Assembly (NCBI RefSeq): GCF_001431705.1 | Contig: NZ_LJWX01000002.1 | Coordinates: forward strand, 649,352 to 713,351 | Length of the DNA stretch: 64,000 nt | Source of the DNA: Ferrovum sp. JA12 | GTDB lineage: Bacteria; Pseudomonadota; Gammaproteobacteria; Burkholderiales; Ferrovaceae | Reading direction: 5' to 3' | Shown here: one piece after another, positions 1-9,582 of the stretch | Layout: every line of letters starts with the position of its first letter | How positions within the stretch are numbered: the stretch's first letter is position 1 | Translations under genes and position numbers: made by a program | The notes under the pieces: generated by a model | The model's input: the letters and a program-made list of their open reading frames with translations, nothing else | Database searches by the model: none | Told to the model about the DNA's origin: nothing

Positions 1-415
1 TTCTGGTATCCACAATGGCGCAGGAATAGTCCTTAACCGCCTTCACGTAATACCCAGTTTTACTGGCTACGGCAGATAAAGTTTGTAAATAGTTGAGGGC
101 TGTTCTTTCAGCGCTGAGTAACCCTCTGGCATTGCCCGCAACAGACAAAATAAGTTGATTAGGTAAAACCCTCTCCCCCTCATGAACATGCCAGTTAAGT
201 TCGACCTCAGGAACGCAGCGATAAAATACTTGATTGACCCACTCTTGACCGCAAATAATGGCTTCTTCACGAGTAATAATTGATGCCTGGGCTGTTTGTC
301 GAGGCTCGATTAATTGAACCGTCAAGTCTCCCTCTCCGAGATCCTCTTTAAGAGAAAGTTCCACATGACGAATTAACTCTTCCTGCTCAGCAGGGTATAA
401 AATAGAGGATTTCAT
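1..415 (-). CDS. nadC: Nicotinate-nucleotide pyrophosphorylase (quinolinate phosphoribosyltransferase), 5' part only
   Basis: Translating the reverse strand from an ATG at 415 gives an open frame of 138 residues that runs off the left edge. It begins MKSSILYPAEQEELIRHV and contains EDLGEGDLT near residue 30, an ITREEAIICG segment, and ERTALNYLQTLSAVASKTGYYV, which is the conserved helix of the type II phosphoribosyltransferase NadC. The enzyme converts quinolinate and PRPP to nicotinate mononucleotide in NAD synthesis. The catalytic barrel lies outside the window. It is divergent from panD, with 198 bases between them. Confidence 0.9.
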   Translation of the reverse strand, partial: MKSSILYPAEQEELIRHVELSLKEDLGEGDLTVQLIEPRQTAQASIITREEAIICGQEWVNQVFYRCVPEVELNWHVHEGERVLPNQLILSVAGNARGLLSAERTALNYLQTLSAVASKTGYYVKAVKDYSCAIVDTR

Positions 416-549
416 CAGTTGAGCCCAATTAAGGTCGTTAATAAAAAGATGATTTTAGCAGATTTGCGGTGCATCACTCCAGCCAAACAAGCCTGTTTAC
501 CACTTTAGATTTAGTATAAGCTAAAATTATAATGCTTTAAAAAGACTTG

Positions 550-580
550 TTGCATTGCAAAATAAGTTTGGTAGTATAAT
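550..580 (+). promoter_or_regulatory. Candidate sigma70 promoter of panD
   Basis: A perfect TATAAT lies at 575-580, with TTGCAT at 550-555 (19-base spacer, slightly long). The predicted start of transcription near 587 would leave a leader of about 27 bases carrying the GGAGAG ribosome site before the panD ATG at 614. Inference from sequence only. Confidence 0.5.
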
Positions 581-613
581 AAGAGTATAGTCATCAATTC
601 TTGGAGAGAATGC

Positions 614-994
614 ATGCAACGCACAATGCTAAAAGCCAAATTACATCGAGTCACCGTGACCCAATCTGAATTAGGCTATGAGGGATCTTGCGCGATTGAT
701 GAGGATTTATTGGATGCCGCGGATATTCGCGAATACCAACAAATCGATATTTATAATGTGAATAATGGTGATCGTTTCACCACCTACGCCATCCGAGGGG
801 AACGTGGCACTGGCATGATTTCCGTCAATGGTGCTGCAGCAAGAAAAGCACAGGTGGGGGATATTCTCATTATTGCCACCTATGCTCAGTTTGATGAAAC
901 TGAGATCGATAGCCATGAACCTCAATTGGTTTATGTGGATGAAAAGAATGCCGTGAAACGTACAGGCGTCAAAATCCCCCTTCAGTCAGTCTAA
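614..994 (+). CDS. panD: Aspartate 1-decarboxylase proenzyme
   Basis: 126 residues, the usual PanD size. PanD makes beta-alanine from aspartate for pantothenate synthesis. The self-cleavage site Gly24-Ser25 is intact (YEGSC), and Lys9, Arg54 and Tyr58, used in catalysis and pyruvoyl formation in the E. coli enzyme, occupy the same positions. The start follows GGAGAG by six bases. The gene stands alone, divergent from nadC and convergent with etfA across a bidirectional terminator. The other pantothenate gene in the window, panB, is 13 kb away in an unrelated operon. Confidence 0.96.
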   Translation: MQRTMLKAKLHRVTVTQSELGYEGSCAIDEDLLDAADIREYQQIDIYNVNNGDRFTTYAIRGERGTGMISVNGAAARKAQVGDILIIATYAQFDETEIDSHEPQLVYVDEKNAVKRTGVKIPLQSV

Positions 995-1002
995 AGAACC
1001 AA

Positions 1003-1028
1003 AAAAACGCCCATTCTAGGGCGTTTTT
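1003..1028. terminator. Bidirectional rho-independent terminator between panD and etfA
   Basis: AAAAACGCCC, a six-base loop ATTCTA, then GGGCGTTTTT form a perfect 10-bp stem with T runs on both strands. It lies between two convergent stop codons and can serve panD on the plus strand and etfA on the minus strand. Confidence 0.9.
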
Positions 1029-1030
1029 GA

Positions 1031-1966
1031 CTAAAGCTTACTGGTTAACTCCGGAATCAATTCATTTAAATCTCCCACTAAGCTATAGTCTGACACCAAG
1101 TGGATAGGTGCATCAGGATCTTTATTAATAGCCACGATACATTTTGCGTTTTTCATGCCAGCTAAATGCTGGATGGCCCCAGATATACCTACTGCAATAT
1201 AAAGATTAGGCGCAATAATCTTCCCCGTTTGCCCCACTTGGTAATCATTAGGGGCGTAGCCCAGATCCACAGCCGCCCGGGAAGCCCCCACGGCCGCATT
1301 GAGTTTATCGGCTAAGGGTTCTAACAGTGAATGAAAGTTCTCTTGACTCCCCAACCCCCTGCCCCCAGATATTACCGTTTTAGCGCTATCTAATTGCGGG
1401 CGAGTGGATTCATGAAGGGTAATATTGACCCGCTGACTCAAATTAGGCAAAGTAGGTAGAGTGAGTTGCTCAACTTCCACGGGATCATGATTATTGCCCT
1501 CCACCGCTTCAAAAGCACTAATGCGCAGGGTCATAGGAATAATTTTTTGATCTACCCTCATGTCGGCGATCAAACTCCCAGCATAAATGGGGCGACTAAA
1601 ATGATGATTGTCAGTAATAGCCATCACATCGGAGAGTTGAATGGTATCTAAACGAGCCGCTACCCGAGGTAAAAAGTTCTTACCAAAGACCGAAGCTGGA
1701 GCGAGAATATGGCTGTAGCGCTCTGCAATAGAGATAACCACTTCCGCTAAATTCTCCGCACTGTCCGTGGATAAAGCTTCACTCTCTGCGAGAATAATTT
1801 TACTGATGTGGGGTAAGCGTTGCGCTTCCTCTGAGGCGAGACTCAGCCCATTACCCATAATCAAAAGATGTTTATCTCCCTCTATCTTGTTGGCGGCACT
1901 AATGAGTTGTCTCACAGACTCTTTCAGATGCTGTTTTTCTAATTCTGCAATAATTAACGTGGTCAT
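1031..1966 (-). CDS. etfA: Electron transfer flavoprotein alpha subunit
   Basis: 311 residues, the normal EtfA length. The C-terminal FAD domain carries [12 protein letters not shown] near residue 200 and the signature around [19 protein letters not shown], followed by [12 protein letters not shown] and [10 protein letters not shown]. With EtfB it passes electrons from acyl-CoA dehydrogenases to ETF-quinone oxidoreductase. It lies 8 bases after etfB in the same operon as the thiolase and the fused beta-oxidation enzyme, so a role in acyl-CoA oxidation is likely. No acyl-CoA dehydrogenase is encoded nearby. Confidence 0.95.
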   Translation of the reverse strand: MTTLIIAELEKQHLKESVRQLISAANKIEGDKHLLIMGNGLSLASEEAQRLPHISKIILAESEALSTDSAENLAEVVISIAERYSHILAPASVFGKNFLPRVAARLDTIQLSDVMAITDNHHFSRPIYAGSLIADMRVDQKIIPMTLRISAFEAVEGNNHDPVEVEQLTLPTLPNLSQRVNITLHESTRPQLDSAKTVISGGRGLGSQENFHSLLEPLADKLNAAVGASRAAVDLGYAPNDYQVGQTGKIIAPNLYIAVGISGAIQHLAGMKNAKCIVAINKDPDAPIHLVSDYSLVGDLNELIPELTSKL

Positions 1967-1974
1967 GTTTATCC

Positions 1975-2727
1975 TTAAGCAATCACTTTTGCTTCATTTC
2001 TTAACTTTTCAATTAAGCTATCAACATTGTCAACTCGAACCCCTGCAATGCGTGAATCAGGCTCTCTAACTCTCAACAAAATCCCCTGCACCCTTAAATC
2101 AACGCCTAAACTGATGGCACTGATGATCTCAAGCGGCTTTTTTTTGGCTTTCATGATATTGGGAAGCGTTGCAAAACGCGGATCGTTAAGACGTAAGTCC
2201 GCAGTCACCACGGCAGGCAGATTCAAAGACAGAGTCTCTAAACCACCATCAATTTCTCGGGTCACCTCAAGACGGTCATGATCTATCACCACCTGCGACG
2301 CAAAAGTTGCCTGTGGCCAGTTTAACAACGCCGCCAGCATTTGCCCCGTTTGATTAGAATCATCATCAATGGCTTGCTTGCCACAAATTACTAAACGCGG
2401 TTGTTCCTTGTCCATCAACTTCATTAAACACTTGGCCACAGTAAGGGGTTCAAGATCGGTATCATGCTCCACTAAAATGGCGCGATCTGCACCAAGAGCC
2501 AGAGCGGTTCTCAAGGTGTCTTGCGCGCTTGATTGTCCACAACTCACCGCCACCACTTCACTGGCGAGCCCCTTTTCCTTTAGTCGAATCGCTTCCTCAA
2601 GGGCAATTTCATCAAAGGGATTCATGGACATTTTCAAACCCGTTAACTCAACACCGGAACCATCAGATTTGGTCCTGGGTTTAATGTTGTAATCCAAAAC
2701 ACGCTTCACAGGTACTAAAATTTTCAT
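1975..2727 (-). CDS. etfB: Electron transfer flavoprotein beta subunit
   Basis: 250 residues beginning [14 protein letters not shown], the standard EtfB amino end. The open frame extends 26 codons further upstream, but that stretch has no EtfB similarity, so the ATG at 2727 is chosen; GAGTGAG lies upstream. EtfB binds AMP and forms the site that docks partner dehydrogenases. The motif [21 protein letters not shown] and the [14 protein letters not shown] segment fit the family. Second-last gene of the reverse-strand beta-oxidation operon, followed by etfA. Confidence 0.95.
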   Translation of the reverse strand: MKILVPVKRVLDYNIKPRTKSDGSGVELTGLKMSMNPFDEIALEEAIRLKEKGLASEVVAVSCGQSSAQDTLRTALALGADRAILVEHDTDLEPLTVAKCLMKLMDKEQPRLVICGKQAIDDDSNQTGQMLAALLNWPQATFASQVVIDHDRLEVTREIDGGLETLSLNLPAVVTADLRLNDPRFATLPNIMKAKKKPLEIISAISLGVDLRVQGILLRVREPDSRIAGVRVDNVDSLIEKLRNEAKVIA

Positions 2728-2758
2728 AAATAACTCACTCTCTCTAAAATCCACAAAC

Positions 2759-3949
2759 CTATACTTTTTCAAACACAGCTGCGATGCCCTGTCCCATCCC
2801 CACACACAGGGTTACCATACCATAACGTCCACCTGTTCGTTGTAGACCATGAACTAAGGTAGTGGTTCTGATGGCACCTGTAGCGCCTAAGGGGTGCCCC
2901 AAGGCGATGGCACTGCCTAGCGGATTCAGCCGATCAGGATTGAAGGCGCAGGTTTTTTGAACCGCCAGCACTTGGGCTGCAAAGGCTTCATTTAACTCAA
3001 TCCAGTCCAATTCCTGGCTGTTAATCCCGTGGCGTCGCAAAAGGGGTGGTACCGCTTCCACAGGACCAATCCCCATGATATGTGGCGGAACCCCTGTGGT
3101 GTGAAAACCAACAACTCTTGCCATAGGCGTTAATTGCTGCTCTTTAATGGCCTTTTCGCTAGCCAGTAATAGCATCGCTGCTCCATCGGATAAGGGGCTA
3201 CTGTTGCCCGCGGTGACACTGCCCTTCACTGAAAAAACTGGTTTTAACTTAGACAAAGAGGCCTGACTCGTCTCTGGGCGAGGACATTCATCCTGCATCA
3301 TCACAGATTCACGGCTTTTGTGGACTAGGTGTAACAGATCCGCCTCACCATAGTGAACAGAGATGGGGATAGTTTCCTCGGTAAAGTAGTTAGCCCTTTG
3401 AGCGGCCAAGGCTCTTTGATGGGAAAGCAGCGCATAGGCATCTTGTTCCTCACGGCTAATGTGCCATTGCTGTGCTAAGTTTTCTGCCGTTTGACCCATA
3501 CCAAGGGCCAAGGATTGACCCACTGAATCAAGTAAAAAACTGGCATTAAGTGTTGAGCGAAACCCACCCATAGGAATACGGCTCATACTCTCCACGCCGC
3601 CTGCTAACATGAGATCCGCTTCACCTAGGGCAATTCTTTGATAAGCAAACTCAATGGCACTCAAGCCCGAAGCGCAAAAACGGTTTACTGTCATGCCTGC
3701 GACAGTAGTGGGTAATCCACTCATCAGTGCCACAACCCTGGCAAGATTAAGCCCCTGTTCTCCCTCGGGCATAGCGCAGCCCAATATGAAATCATTAATG
3801 GCGGAATAATCCATGGGTTTTATGCTTTGCAGTAACCCTTTGGTCACTTGACTAACCAACTCATCGGCGCGCACATGACTTAATTGTCCTGTTGGTGCCC
3901 GCCCCACGGGGGAGCGTTTTGCTGCAACAATAAAAACGTCGTTTTTCAT
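2759..3949 (-). CDS. fadA: Acetyl-CoA C-acyltransferase (3-ketoacyl-CoA thiolase)
   Basis: 396 residues, full length. The nucleophilic cysteine is Cys92 in NRFCASGL, and the C-terminal active-site segments [12 protein letters not shown] and CVGMGQG are present. The enzyme cleaves 3-ketoacyl-CoA with CoA to release acetyl-CoA, the last beta-oxidation step. It follows the fused hydroxyacyl-CoA dehydrogenase/enoyl-CoA hydratase gene by a single base and precedes etfB, an arrangement like fadN-fadA. Sequence alone does not fix the chain-length preference, and biosynthetic acetoacetyl-CoA thiolase activity cannot be excluded. Confidence 0.9.
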   Translation of the reverse strand: MKNDVFIVAAKRSPVGRAPTGQLSHVRADELVSQVTKGLLQSIKPMDYSAINDFILGCAMPEGEQGLNLARVVALMSGLPTTVAGMTVNRFCASGLSAIEFAYQRIALGEADLMLAGGVESMSRIPMGGFRSTLNASFLLDSVGQSLALGMGQTAENLAQQWHISREEQDAYALLSHQRALAAQRANYFTEETIPISVHYGEADLLHLVHKSRESVMMQDECPRPETSQASLSKLKPVFSVKGSVTAGNSSPLSDGAAMLLLASEKAIKEQQLTPMARVVGFHTTGVPPHIMGIGPVEAVPPLLRRHGINSQELDWIELNEAFAAQVLAVQKTCAFNPDRLNPLGSAIALGHPLGATGAIRTTTLVHGLQRTGGRYGMVTLCVGMGQGIAAVFEKV

Positions 3950-3950
3950 A

Positions 3951-6332
3951 TTAGTTTTTTAATGGCTTCCCAGTATCCAGCATCCCTTGGACTCGTTCAC
4001 GGGTTTTTTCATAGCCCATCAATGTCACAAAATGCTCCCTTTCTAACTTTAGACACCAATCCTCATTAATGAGAGTGCCCGTATCCACGTTCCCACCACA
4101 TAATACTTGAGCGATCGCTTCACCGATGAGCATATCATGCTCTGAAATAAGAGCTCCTTGTTGCCACTTAATAAGACTCTGTCTTAAGGTAGCTAAACCG
4201 TCCTGACCCATAGCCGGAAAGCTTTTCTTCATTGGTGGACGATAGCAACTATCTGCCATGGTTTTAGCATTTTCTATGGCCACAAAAAGGAGTTCATTGG
4301 CGTTTGGTACCACCACATCTCCCGTCTGGCAGTAACCTAATTGAAAAGCCTCTCGCGCACTATTGGTGATGTGCGAGAACATCACCTGTTGATAAAAACG
4401 CTGTAATAGAGGGAGCGCTTCGCGTGGGTTATCAAGTTCCATAGCGCGCTGGCCACATAATCTCGCTAAACACGTCAAGCCCCCTGCCCCTGGCAACAAC
4501 CCCACTTTCACCTCAACCAAGCCAACGTTAGTCTCAAAATGAAGTACACGTCTATCCACATGAAGGAAAGTTTCACAGCCCCCCCCAAGAGCATAACCCC
4601 GAACAGCCGCTACGGTTGGAATAGCACTATAGCGCAAGGAGAGCATGGTTTTTTGAAAGATATCCTCCTCTCGCATTAAGCCCTCTGCCCCTAAATTGGC
4701 ATAGACTTCAAGAAAACCCTTCAGGTCTCCCCCCGCAGAAAAAGGTGCCTCTGCTGACCAGATAACAAGTCCCTTGTAATGCTTTTCTGCCACGGTGACG
4801 GCACGGTAAAGAGACTCTAGAGCCATAGTGTTAAAGGTATGCATCTTGGTTTTTAAACTGGCAATCAGAATACTTGAGTCAAGAGTCCAGGCACGCAATT
4901 GATCAGTTTCAAATACCGTATCGCCAGCCTCTTTTACCTCATTTTTATTGGCTAACACCCTCTCACGAAAATACTGCCGTTGATAAACGGCTAATTGGCT
5001 GTAGGGTAGATTGCGTTGTAAACTGGCACTCCAGGACTCCTTGGCGTGATGAACTCCCTCTCTGCCATCAAAGACCCAGGAGGGTAATGGCGCCTGAGAC
5101 AAAGCATTTCCTTGCTCAATGTCCTCTTGAATCCACTTTGCTATGGTTTGCCAACCAGCCTGTTGCCAAATCTCAAAGGGTCCCTCTTGCCAACCAAAAC
5201 CCCAGCGTAGAGCAAAATCAATGTCTCTCGCGGACTCTGCAATGTCCTCTAAATGAAGAGCACAATAATGAAACAAATCTCGATAAATAGCCCAAATAAA
5301 TTGACCTTGTGGGTCATCACTGTATCGCGCAAGAATTAAGCGCTGGGCCCAGGGCTGTTTAAGTAAACGTTGCGTGGCCTCGTTTGCTTGTTCACCACTA
5401 TTCACATAATTCATACACTTGCTGTCGAGTTTAAAAATTGCTTTCCCTTCTTTTTTATAAAACCCTGCCCCTGTTTTAGAACCAAGTGAGCCTTTTTGAA
5501 TCAGCTGTTCTATGACTTTAGGGGTAGCAAAATGCGGGTAAAAGGGGTCATTTGGAAGATAATCCTGAAGTGTTTTTACCACATGCATTAAGGTGTCCAA
5601 ACCCACTACATCGGCAGTTCGGTAGGTAGCTGAGCTCGCACGTCCCAGTTTTTTCCCAGTGATATCATCCACCACATCAATGGGCAATTGATAACGCTCT
5701 GCTTCAATGAGTGTAAATAAGACATTAGCCACACCAATGCGGTTAGCAATAAAATTGGGGGTATCCTTCGCACGAATCACAGATTTACCCAAGGTGCTGG
5801 TAATGAAGCACTCTAGGGCATCCATTAGAACTGGATCTGTTAGATTCGTGGGAATCAGCTCCACCAGATCCATGTAACGGGGTGGGTTAAAAAAGTGAAT
5901 ACCACAAAAACGTAGGGCACACTCTGGCGGTAACTGCTGCGATAATAACGTGATCGACAATCCTGAGGTATTGGAAGCTAAAATAGCGTGTGGTGCAAGA
6001 TGAGGGGCGATTCTGTGATAAAGGCTTTTTTTCCACTCTAGTTTCTCACCAATGGCCTCAATAATGAGGTCGCACTCCCTTAGACGATGCAGATGCTCAT
6101 CATAGTTAAGGGCCGCAATACTTTGCCCCACCCCCTTATCGCCCAAGGGAGAGGGTTTTATCGTCTGTAAATGTTGAATCGCCTTCTGTGTGATCTCGCT
6201 TTTATTTGAGGCAGCGTCACTGGTGAGATCAAATAATAGAACTTCGATATTTAAGTTACTACAATGGGCCGCAATTTGTGCCCCCATGACGCCAGCGCCA
6301 AGCACCGCGATTTTTCGGATAACTAAATTCAT
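3951..6332 (-). CDS. Fused 3-hydroxyacyl-CoA dehydrogenase / enoyl-CoA hydratase (FadN type)
   Basis: 793 residues. The amino half is a 3-hydroxyacyl-CoA dehydrogenase: the NAD fold GAGVMGAQIAAH is at residues 13-24, and GIHFFNPPRYMDLVELI holds the catalytic histidine. The carboxyl part is a crotonase domain with the oxyanion-hole segment FSAGGDLKGF, then GGGCETFLH and VEVKVGLLPGAGG. This order is the reverse of E. coli FadB and matches Bacillus FadN and related betaproteobacterial proteins. It performs hydration and dehydrogenation of acyl chains; the thiolase is separate and directly downstream. First or second gene of the operon, 29 bases after the dehydrogenase gene ending at 6362. Confidence 0.92.
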   Translation of the reverse strand: MNLVIRKIAVLGAGVMGAQIAAHCSNLNIEVLLFDLTSDAASNKSEITQKAIQHLQTIKPSPLGDKGVGQSIAALNYDEHLHRLRECDLIIEAIGEKLEWKKSLYHRIAPHLAPHAILASNTSGLSITLLSQQLPPECALRFCGIHFFNPPRYMDLVELIPTNLTDPVLMDALECFITSTLGKSVIRAKDTPNFIANRIGVANVLFTLIEAERYQLPIDVVDDITGKKLGRASSATYRTADVVGLDTLMHVVKTLQDYLPNDPFYPHFATPKVIEQLIQKGSLGSKTGAGFYKKEGKAIFKLDSKCMNYVNSGEQANEATQRLLKQPWAQRLILARYSDDPQGQFIWAIYRDLFHYCALHLEDIAESARDIDFALRWGFGWQEGPFEIWQQAGWQTIAKWIQEDIEQGNALSQAPLPSWVFDGREGVHHAKESWSASLQRNLPYSQLAVYQRQYFRERVLANKNEVKEAGDTVFETDQLRAWTLDSSILIASLKTKMHTFNTMALESLYRAVTVAEKHYKGLVIWSAEAPFSAGGDLKGFLEVYANLGAEGLMREEDIFQKTMLSLRYSAIPTVAAVRGYALGGGCETFLHVDRRVLHFETNVGLVEVKVGLLPGAGGLTCLARLCGQRAMELDNPREALPLLQRFYQQVMFSHITNSAREAFQLGYCQTGDVVVPNANELLFVAIENAKTMADSCYRPPMKKSFPAMGQDGLATLRQSLIKWQQGALISEHDMLIGEAIAQVLCGGNVDTGTLINEDWCLKLEREHFVTLMGYEKTRERVQGMLDTGKPLKN

Positions 6333-6361
6333 TTGAATTACTCTTTATTAAAATCAGTTGA

Positions 6362-7438
6362 TTACCGGATAACCTCAGCAATGGCCTCTCCCATCTGCTG
6401 GGTGGAAGCCTCTCCCTTAAGATCAGGAGTTTTTGGTCCGTTTAACAGCACCTTTTCCATAGCTTTGATTATGGCATCGTGTGCTCTTCGATAGCGTGGC
6501 TCGGTTCCCAAAAAGTCCAACATCAGAGCCCCTGACCAGATCATTGCCACCGGGTTGGCAATACCCTGACCAAAGATATCAGGAGCCGAACCATGTACAG
6601 GCTCAAATAAAGAAGGAAATCGTCGTTCAGGGTTTAAGCTCGCGGAGGGGGCTATGCCAATGGTACCAGTACAGGCAGGACCTAAATCTGAGAGAATGTC
6701 GCCAAACAAATTAGATGCCACCACCACATTAAAACGCTCAGGACTTAACACAAAGCGCGCCGCCAAAATATCAATATGATATTTATCCCAACAGATGTCT
6801 GGATAGTTTTGTGCCATGACCTCACAGCGTTGATCCCAATAGGGCATGCTAATTGCAATGCCATTGGATTTGGTCGCAGAGGTTAAATGTTTTTTGGGAG
6901 TTTTTTGCGCCAACTCAAAGGCGAATTTCAGCACACGGTCCACGCCATGTCGAGAAAAAACAGACTCTTGCACCACCACCTCGCGCTCAGTATTCGGAAA
7001 CATCACGCCCCCAACGGCGGAGTATTCACCTTCGGTATTTTCTCGTACCACCCAAAAGTCAATGTCGCCGGGCTTTTTCCCAGAGAGTGGGGGGGTAATG
7101 CCTGGCATGAGACGCACTGGTCTTAAGTTAATATATTGATCAAACTCTCGCCTAAATTGTATCAGCGAACCCCACAAAGAAACATGATCTGGCACCACAC
7201 TGGGCCATCCCACGGCGCCAAAATAAATGGCGTCAATTCCTTCTAGTTGCTCTTTCCAATTATCCGGCATCATTTTTCCATGGCGCACCCAATACTCTTG
7301 GCACGCCCAATCAAAAGGAATAAATTGAATATCTATCTGATGTAATTGGGCAGCTTTAGTGACCGCCTTAAGTCCCTCAGGCATGACCTCTTGGCCAATA
7401 CCATCTCCAGCAATTACGGCGATTTTATGTTGTGTCAT
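6362..7438 (-). CDS. Tartrate / D-malate dehydrogenase-like enzyme (isopropylmalate dehydrogenase superfamily)
   Basis: 358 residues. The frame starts with the NAD-binding IAVIAGDGIGQEV and has WVVRENTEGEYS, the metal-binding segment ASNLFGDILSDLGP and the cofactor loop FEPVHGSAPDIFGQGIANP, all typical of beta-decarboxylating dehydrogenases. The GAVGWP, LWGSLIQFRREFDQYINLRP pattern is closest to the tartrate dehydrogenase/D-malate dehydrogenase branch (TtuC, DmlA) rather than LeuB. It probably oxidises tartrate or D-malate with NAD+. First gene of the reverse-strand block with the beta-oxidation genes; no leu genes are near, which argues against LeuB. The exact substrate is uncertain. Confidence 0.85.
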   Translation of the reverse strand: MTQHKIAVIAGDGIGQEVMPEGLKAVTKAAQLHQIDIQFIPFDWACQEYWVRHGKMMPDNWKEQLEGIDAIYFGAVGWPSVVPDHVSLWGSLIQFRREFDQYINLRPVRLMPGITPPLSGKKPGDIDFWVVRENTEGEYSAVGGVMFPNTEREVVVQESVFSRHGVDRVLKFAFELAQKTPKKHLTSATKSNGIAISMPYWDQRCEVMAQNYPDICWDKYHIDILAARFVLSPERFNVVVASNLFGDILSDLGPACTGTIGIAPSASLNPERRFPSLFEPVHGSAPDIFGQGIANPVAMIWSGALMLDFLGTEPRYRRAHDAIIKAMEKVLLNGPKTPDLKGEASTQQMGEAIAEVIR

Positions 7439-7569
7439 AGCATTATGTAATAATTTTTTATAATTTCTAAGTTTAACTCAATGTATGATACAAAATAAGT
7501 AAAAAAAAGAATAATCAAATAATTATAAGTCATTATAAATACTGTTATTTATCAACCAGGAGAGTAAGT

Positions 7570-9090
7570 ATGTCGCATATTTCAATCAATGGTATTACGG
7601 TAGAGAATCCTTTTAAAACTCGTTATGAAAACTTTATTGGTGGGAAATGGGTTCCACCAGTAGAGGGTCAGTATTTTTCAAATATCACGCCCATTACCAA
7701 TCAACATTTGTGTGACATTCCAAGATCTAACCAGAAGGACGTGGATTTAGCTCTGGATGCAGCTCATGCGGCCAAGGATGCTTGGGGGAAGACCTCCACT
7801 ACGGATCGCGCTAATATCCTCTTAAAAATAGCCGATCGCATTGAAGCCAATCTTAAAACCATTGCCACCGCCGAGACCTTAGACAACGGGAAACCAATTC
7901 GTGAAACCATGGCGGCAGATATTCCCTTAACCATTGACCATTTTCGTTATTTTGCCAGCTGTATCAGAAGTGAAGAAGGCGGTATTTCAGAAATTGATCA
8001 TGAAACGTATGCCTATCATTACAAAGAACCCCTCGGCGTGGTGGGACAAATTATCCCTTGGAATTTTCCGATTCTAATGGCCGCCTGGAAGCTAGCTCCA
8101 GCTCTTGCAGCCGGGAACTGCGTAGTGCTAAAACCTGCAGAACAAACTCCTGCCTCATTGTTGGTGGTGATGGAATTGATAGCCGATCTATTACCACCCG
8201 GGGTACTTAATGTGATCAACGGCTTTGGTTTGGAAGCCGGTAAACCCCTGGCCTCCAGCCCTCGGATTGCTAAAATCGCTTTCACTGGAGAAACCACCAC
8301 GGGGCGATTGATCATGCAATATGCTTCACAAAATCTGATTCCCGTGACCTTGGAATTAGGCGGCAAAAGCCCCAATGTTTTCTTTGCTGATGTGATGGAT
8401 CAGGACGATGCCTTTTTTGATAAATGTTTAGAGGGATTCGCCATGTTCGCCTTGAATCAAGGCGAAGTCTGTACCTGTCCCTCCCGAGCTTTAATTCAAG
8501 AGTCTATTTATGATAAATTTATGGAACGGGCCGTTGCTCGTGTTGGAGCCATTAAAATGGGTAACCCTTTGGATCCTTCCACCATGATCGGTGCCCAAGC
8601 CTCCAGTGAACAACTTGAGAAAATCCTATCCTATATTGAGCTGGGTAAAACTGAGGGCGCGCAGTGTTTAATCGGTGGCGAACAACAACGCCATACCGGG
8701 GATTTAGCGCAGGGTTTTTATGTGCAGCCTACGGTCTTTAAGGGACACAATAAAATGCGTCTATTCCAAGAGGAAATATTTGGTCCTGTATTATCCGTGA
8801 CCACCTTTAAAGATGAGGCTGAAGCCCTACACATTGCCAACGATACGCTTTACGGGTTGGGCGCTGGGGTATGGAGCCGCAATGGGAGTACCGCCTTTAG
8901 AATGGGTCGCGCCATCAAAGCAGGTCGCGTGTGGACCAACTGCTACCATCTCTACCCTGCCCATGCGGCCTTTGGTGGCTATAAACAATCAGGTATTGGA
9001 CGAGAAAATCATAAAATGATGCTGGATCACTATCAACAAACTAAAAATCTCTTAGTGTCCTACTCACCGAACGCCTTAGGGTTTTTCTAA
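7570..9090 (+). CDS. aldB: NAD(P)-dependent aldehyde dehydrogenase, AldB/ExaC type
   Basis: 506 residues, full length for the family. The general base lies in [10 protein letters not shown] and the nucleophile in [11 protein letters not shown], a sequence characteristic of AldB-type acetaldehyde dehydrogenases. GQIIPWNFP and the C-terminal [12 protein letters not shown] are also conserved. It oxidises acetaldehyde or other short aldehydes to acids. The ATG follows GGAGAG by five bases. DUF779, the usual partner of this group, is 59 bases downstream. The 131-base upstream region is very AT-rich; I saw no clear sigma54 site there. Confidence 0.93.
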   Translation: MSHISINGITVENPFKTRYENFIGGKWVPPVEGQYFSNITPITNQHLCDIPRSNQKDVDLALDAAHAAKDAWGKTSTTDRANILLKIADRIEANLKTIATAETLDNGKPIRETMAADIPLTIDHFRYFASCIRSEEGGISEIDHETYAYHYKEPLGVVGQIIPWNFPILMAAWKLAPALAAGNCVVLKPAEQTPASLLVVMELIADLLPPGVLNVINGFGLEAGKPLASSPRIAKIAFTGETTTGRLIMQYASQNLIPVTLELGGKSPNVFFADVMDQDDAFFDKCLEGFAMFALNQGEVCTCPSRALIQESIYDKFMERAVARVGAIKMGNPLDPSTMIGAQASSEQLEKILSYIELGKTEGAQCLIGGEQQRHTGDLAQGFYVQPTVFKGHNKMRLFQEEIFGPVLSVTTFKDEAEALHIANDTLYGLGAGVWSRNGSTAFRMGRAIKAGRVWTNCYHLYPAHAAFGGYKQSGIGRENHKMMLDHYQQTKNLLVSYSPNALGFF

Positions 9091-9102
9091 GACTAATACT
9101 CC

Positions 9103-9129
9103 GTCAGGAAGGGCTCAAGCCCTCCTGAC
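9103..9129. other. Hairpin between aldB and the DUF779 gene
   Basis: GTCAGGAAGGGCT, a short loop, and AGCCCTCCTGAC pair with one bulged A in a stem of about 12 bp. ATTTTGT follows, which is not a proper T run, and the DUF779 ribosome site lies 12 bases further. It may be a partial terminator or a processing site that sets the ratio of the two proteins. Confidence 0.5.
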
Positions 9130-9149
9130 ATTTTGTAAGAGGAGGGAAA

Positions 9150-9518
9150 ATGATGACTGTTACTCGCGTCTCAGTCACTGAGGCAGCTTTAGCAGTGATT
9201 GAAGACTTAAAGAAAGTACATGGTCCAGATCTCTTGTTTCATCAATCCGGAGGCTGCTGTGATGGCAGTGCACCGATGATTTTTCCAACCAAGGAATTTT
9301 TGGTGGGGGACTCTGACATTAAGTTAGGGGACATAGGTGGCATCCCTTTTTACATGCATCGCAGTCAGTTTCTGTATTGGCAGCATACCCATTTAATTAT
9401 TGATGCCATATCCGGCAATGGCGGAATGTTTTCCCTTGAGCGCCCTACGGGTAAGCGTTTTATTACTCGCTCGAGACTCTATACTGAGGAAGAACTTAAG
9501 GAGCTCTCGCCACTTTAG
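9150..9518 (+). CDS. DUF779 domain protein, partner of AldB-type aldehyde dehydrogenase
   Basis: 122 residues with the family pattern: ALAVIEDLKKVHGPDLLFHQSGGCCDGSAPMIF, then MHRSQFLYWQHTHLIIDAISG and FSLERPTGKRFITRSRL. The adjacent cysteines in GGCCDGS are conserved. DUF779 proteins are regularly encoded beside AldB/ExaC aldehyde dehydrogenases; their biochemical role is not established. A strong AGGAGGG lies before two consecutive ATG codons (9150 and 9153), so the start could be either. Confidence 0.9.
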   Translation: MMTVTRVSVTEAALAVIEDLKKVHGPDLLFHQSGGCCDGSAPMIFPTKEFLVGDSDIKLGDIGGIPFYMHRSQFLYWQHTHLIIDAISGNGGMFSLERPTGKRFITRSRLYTEEELKELSPL

Positions 9519-9582
9519 TCAAAAAACTGCCCTATCCTGCTGACCTAAGCATTAGAAAAAGATTCAGGTATTAATAAACGGC

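Noticed and set aside
2728-2805. Upstream extension of the etfB frame
   Set aside because: The extra 26 residues have no EtfB similarity; the ATG at 2727 gives the standard [10 protein letters not shown] start.
6361-7438. Assignment of the dehydrogenase as LeuB
   Set aside because: Motifs are those of the superfamily, but the pattern around the substrate loop and the absence of leuC/leuD favour the tartrate/D-malate branch.
7439-7569. Sigma54 promoter before aldB
   Set aside because: ExaC/AldB genes are often sigma54-dependent, but no GG-N10-GC pair was found in the AT-rich gap.
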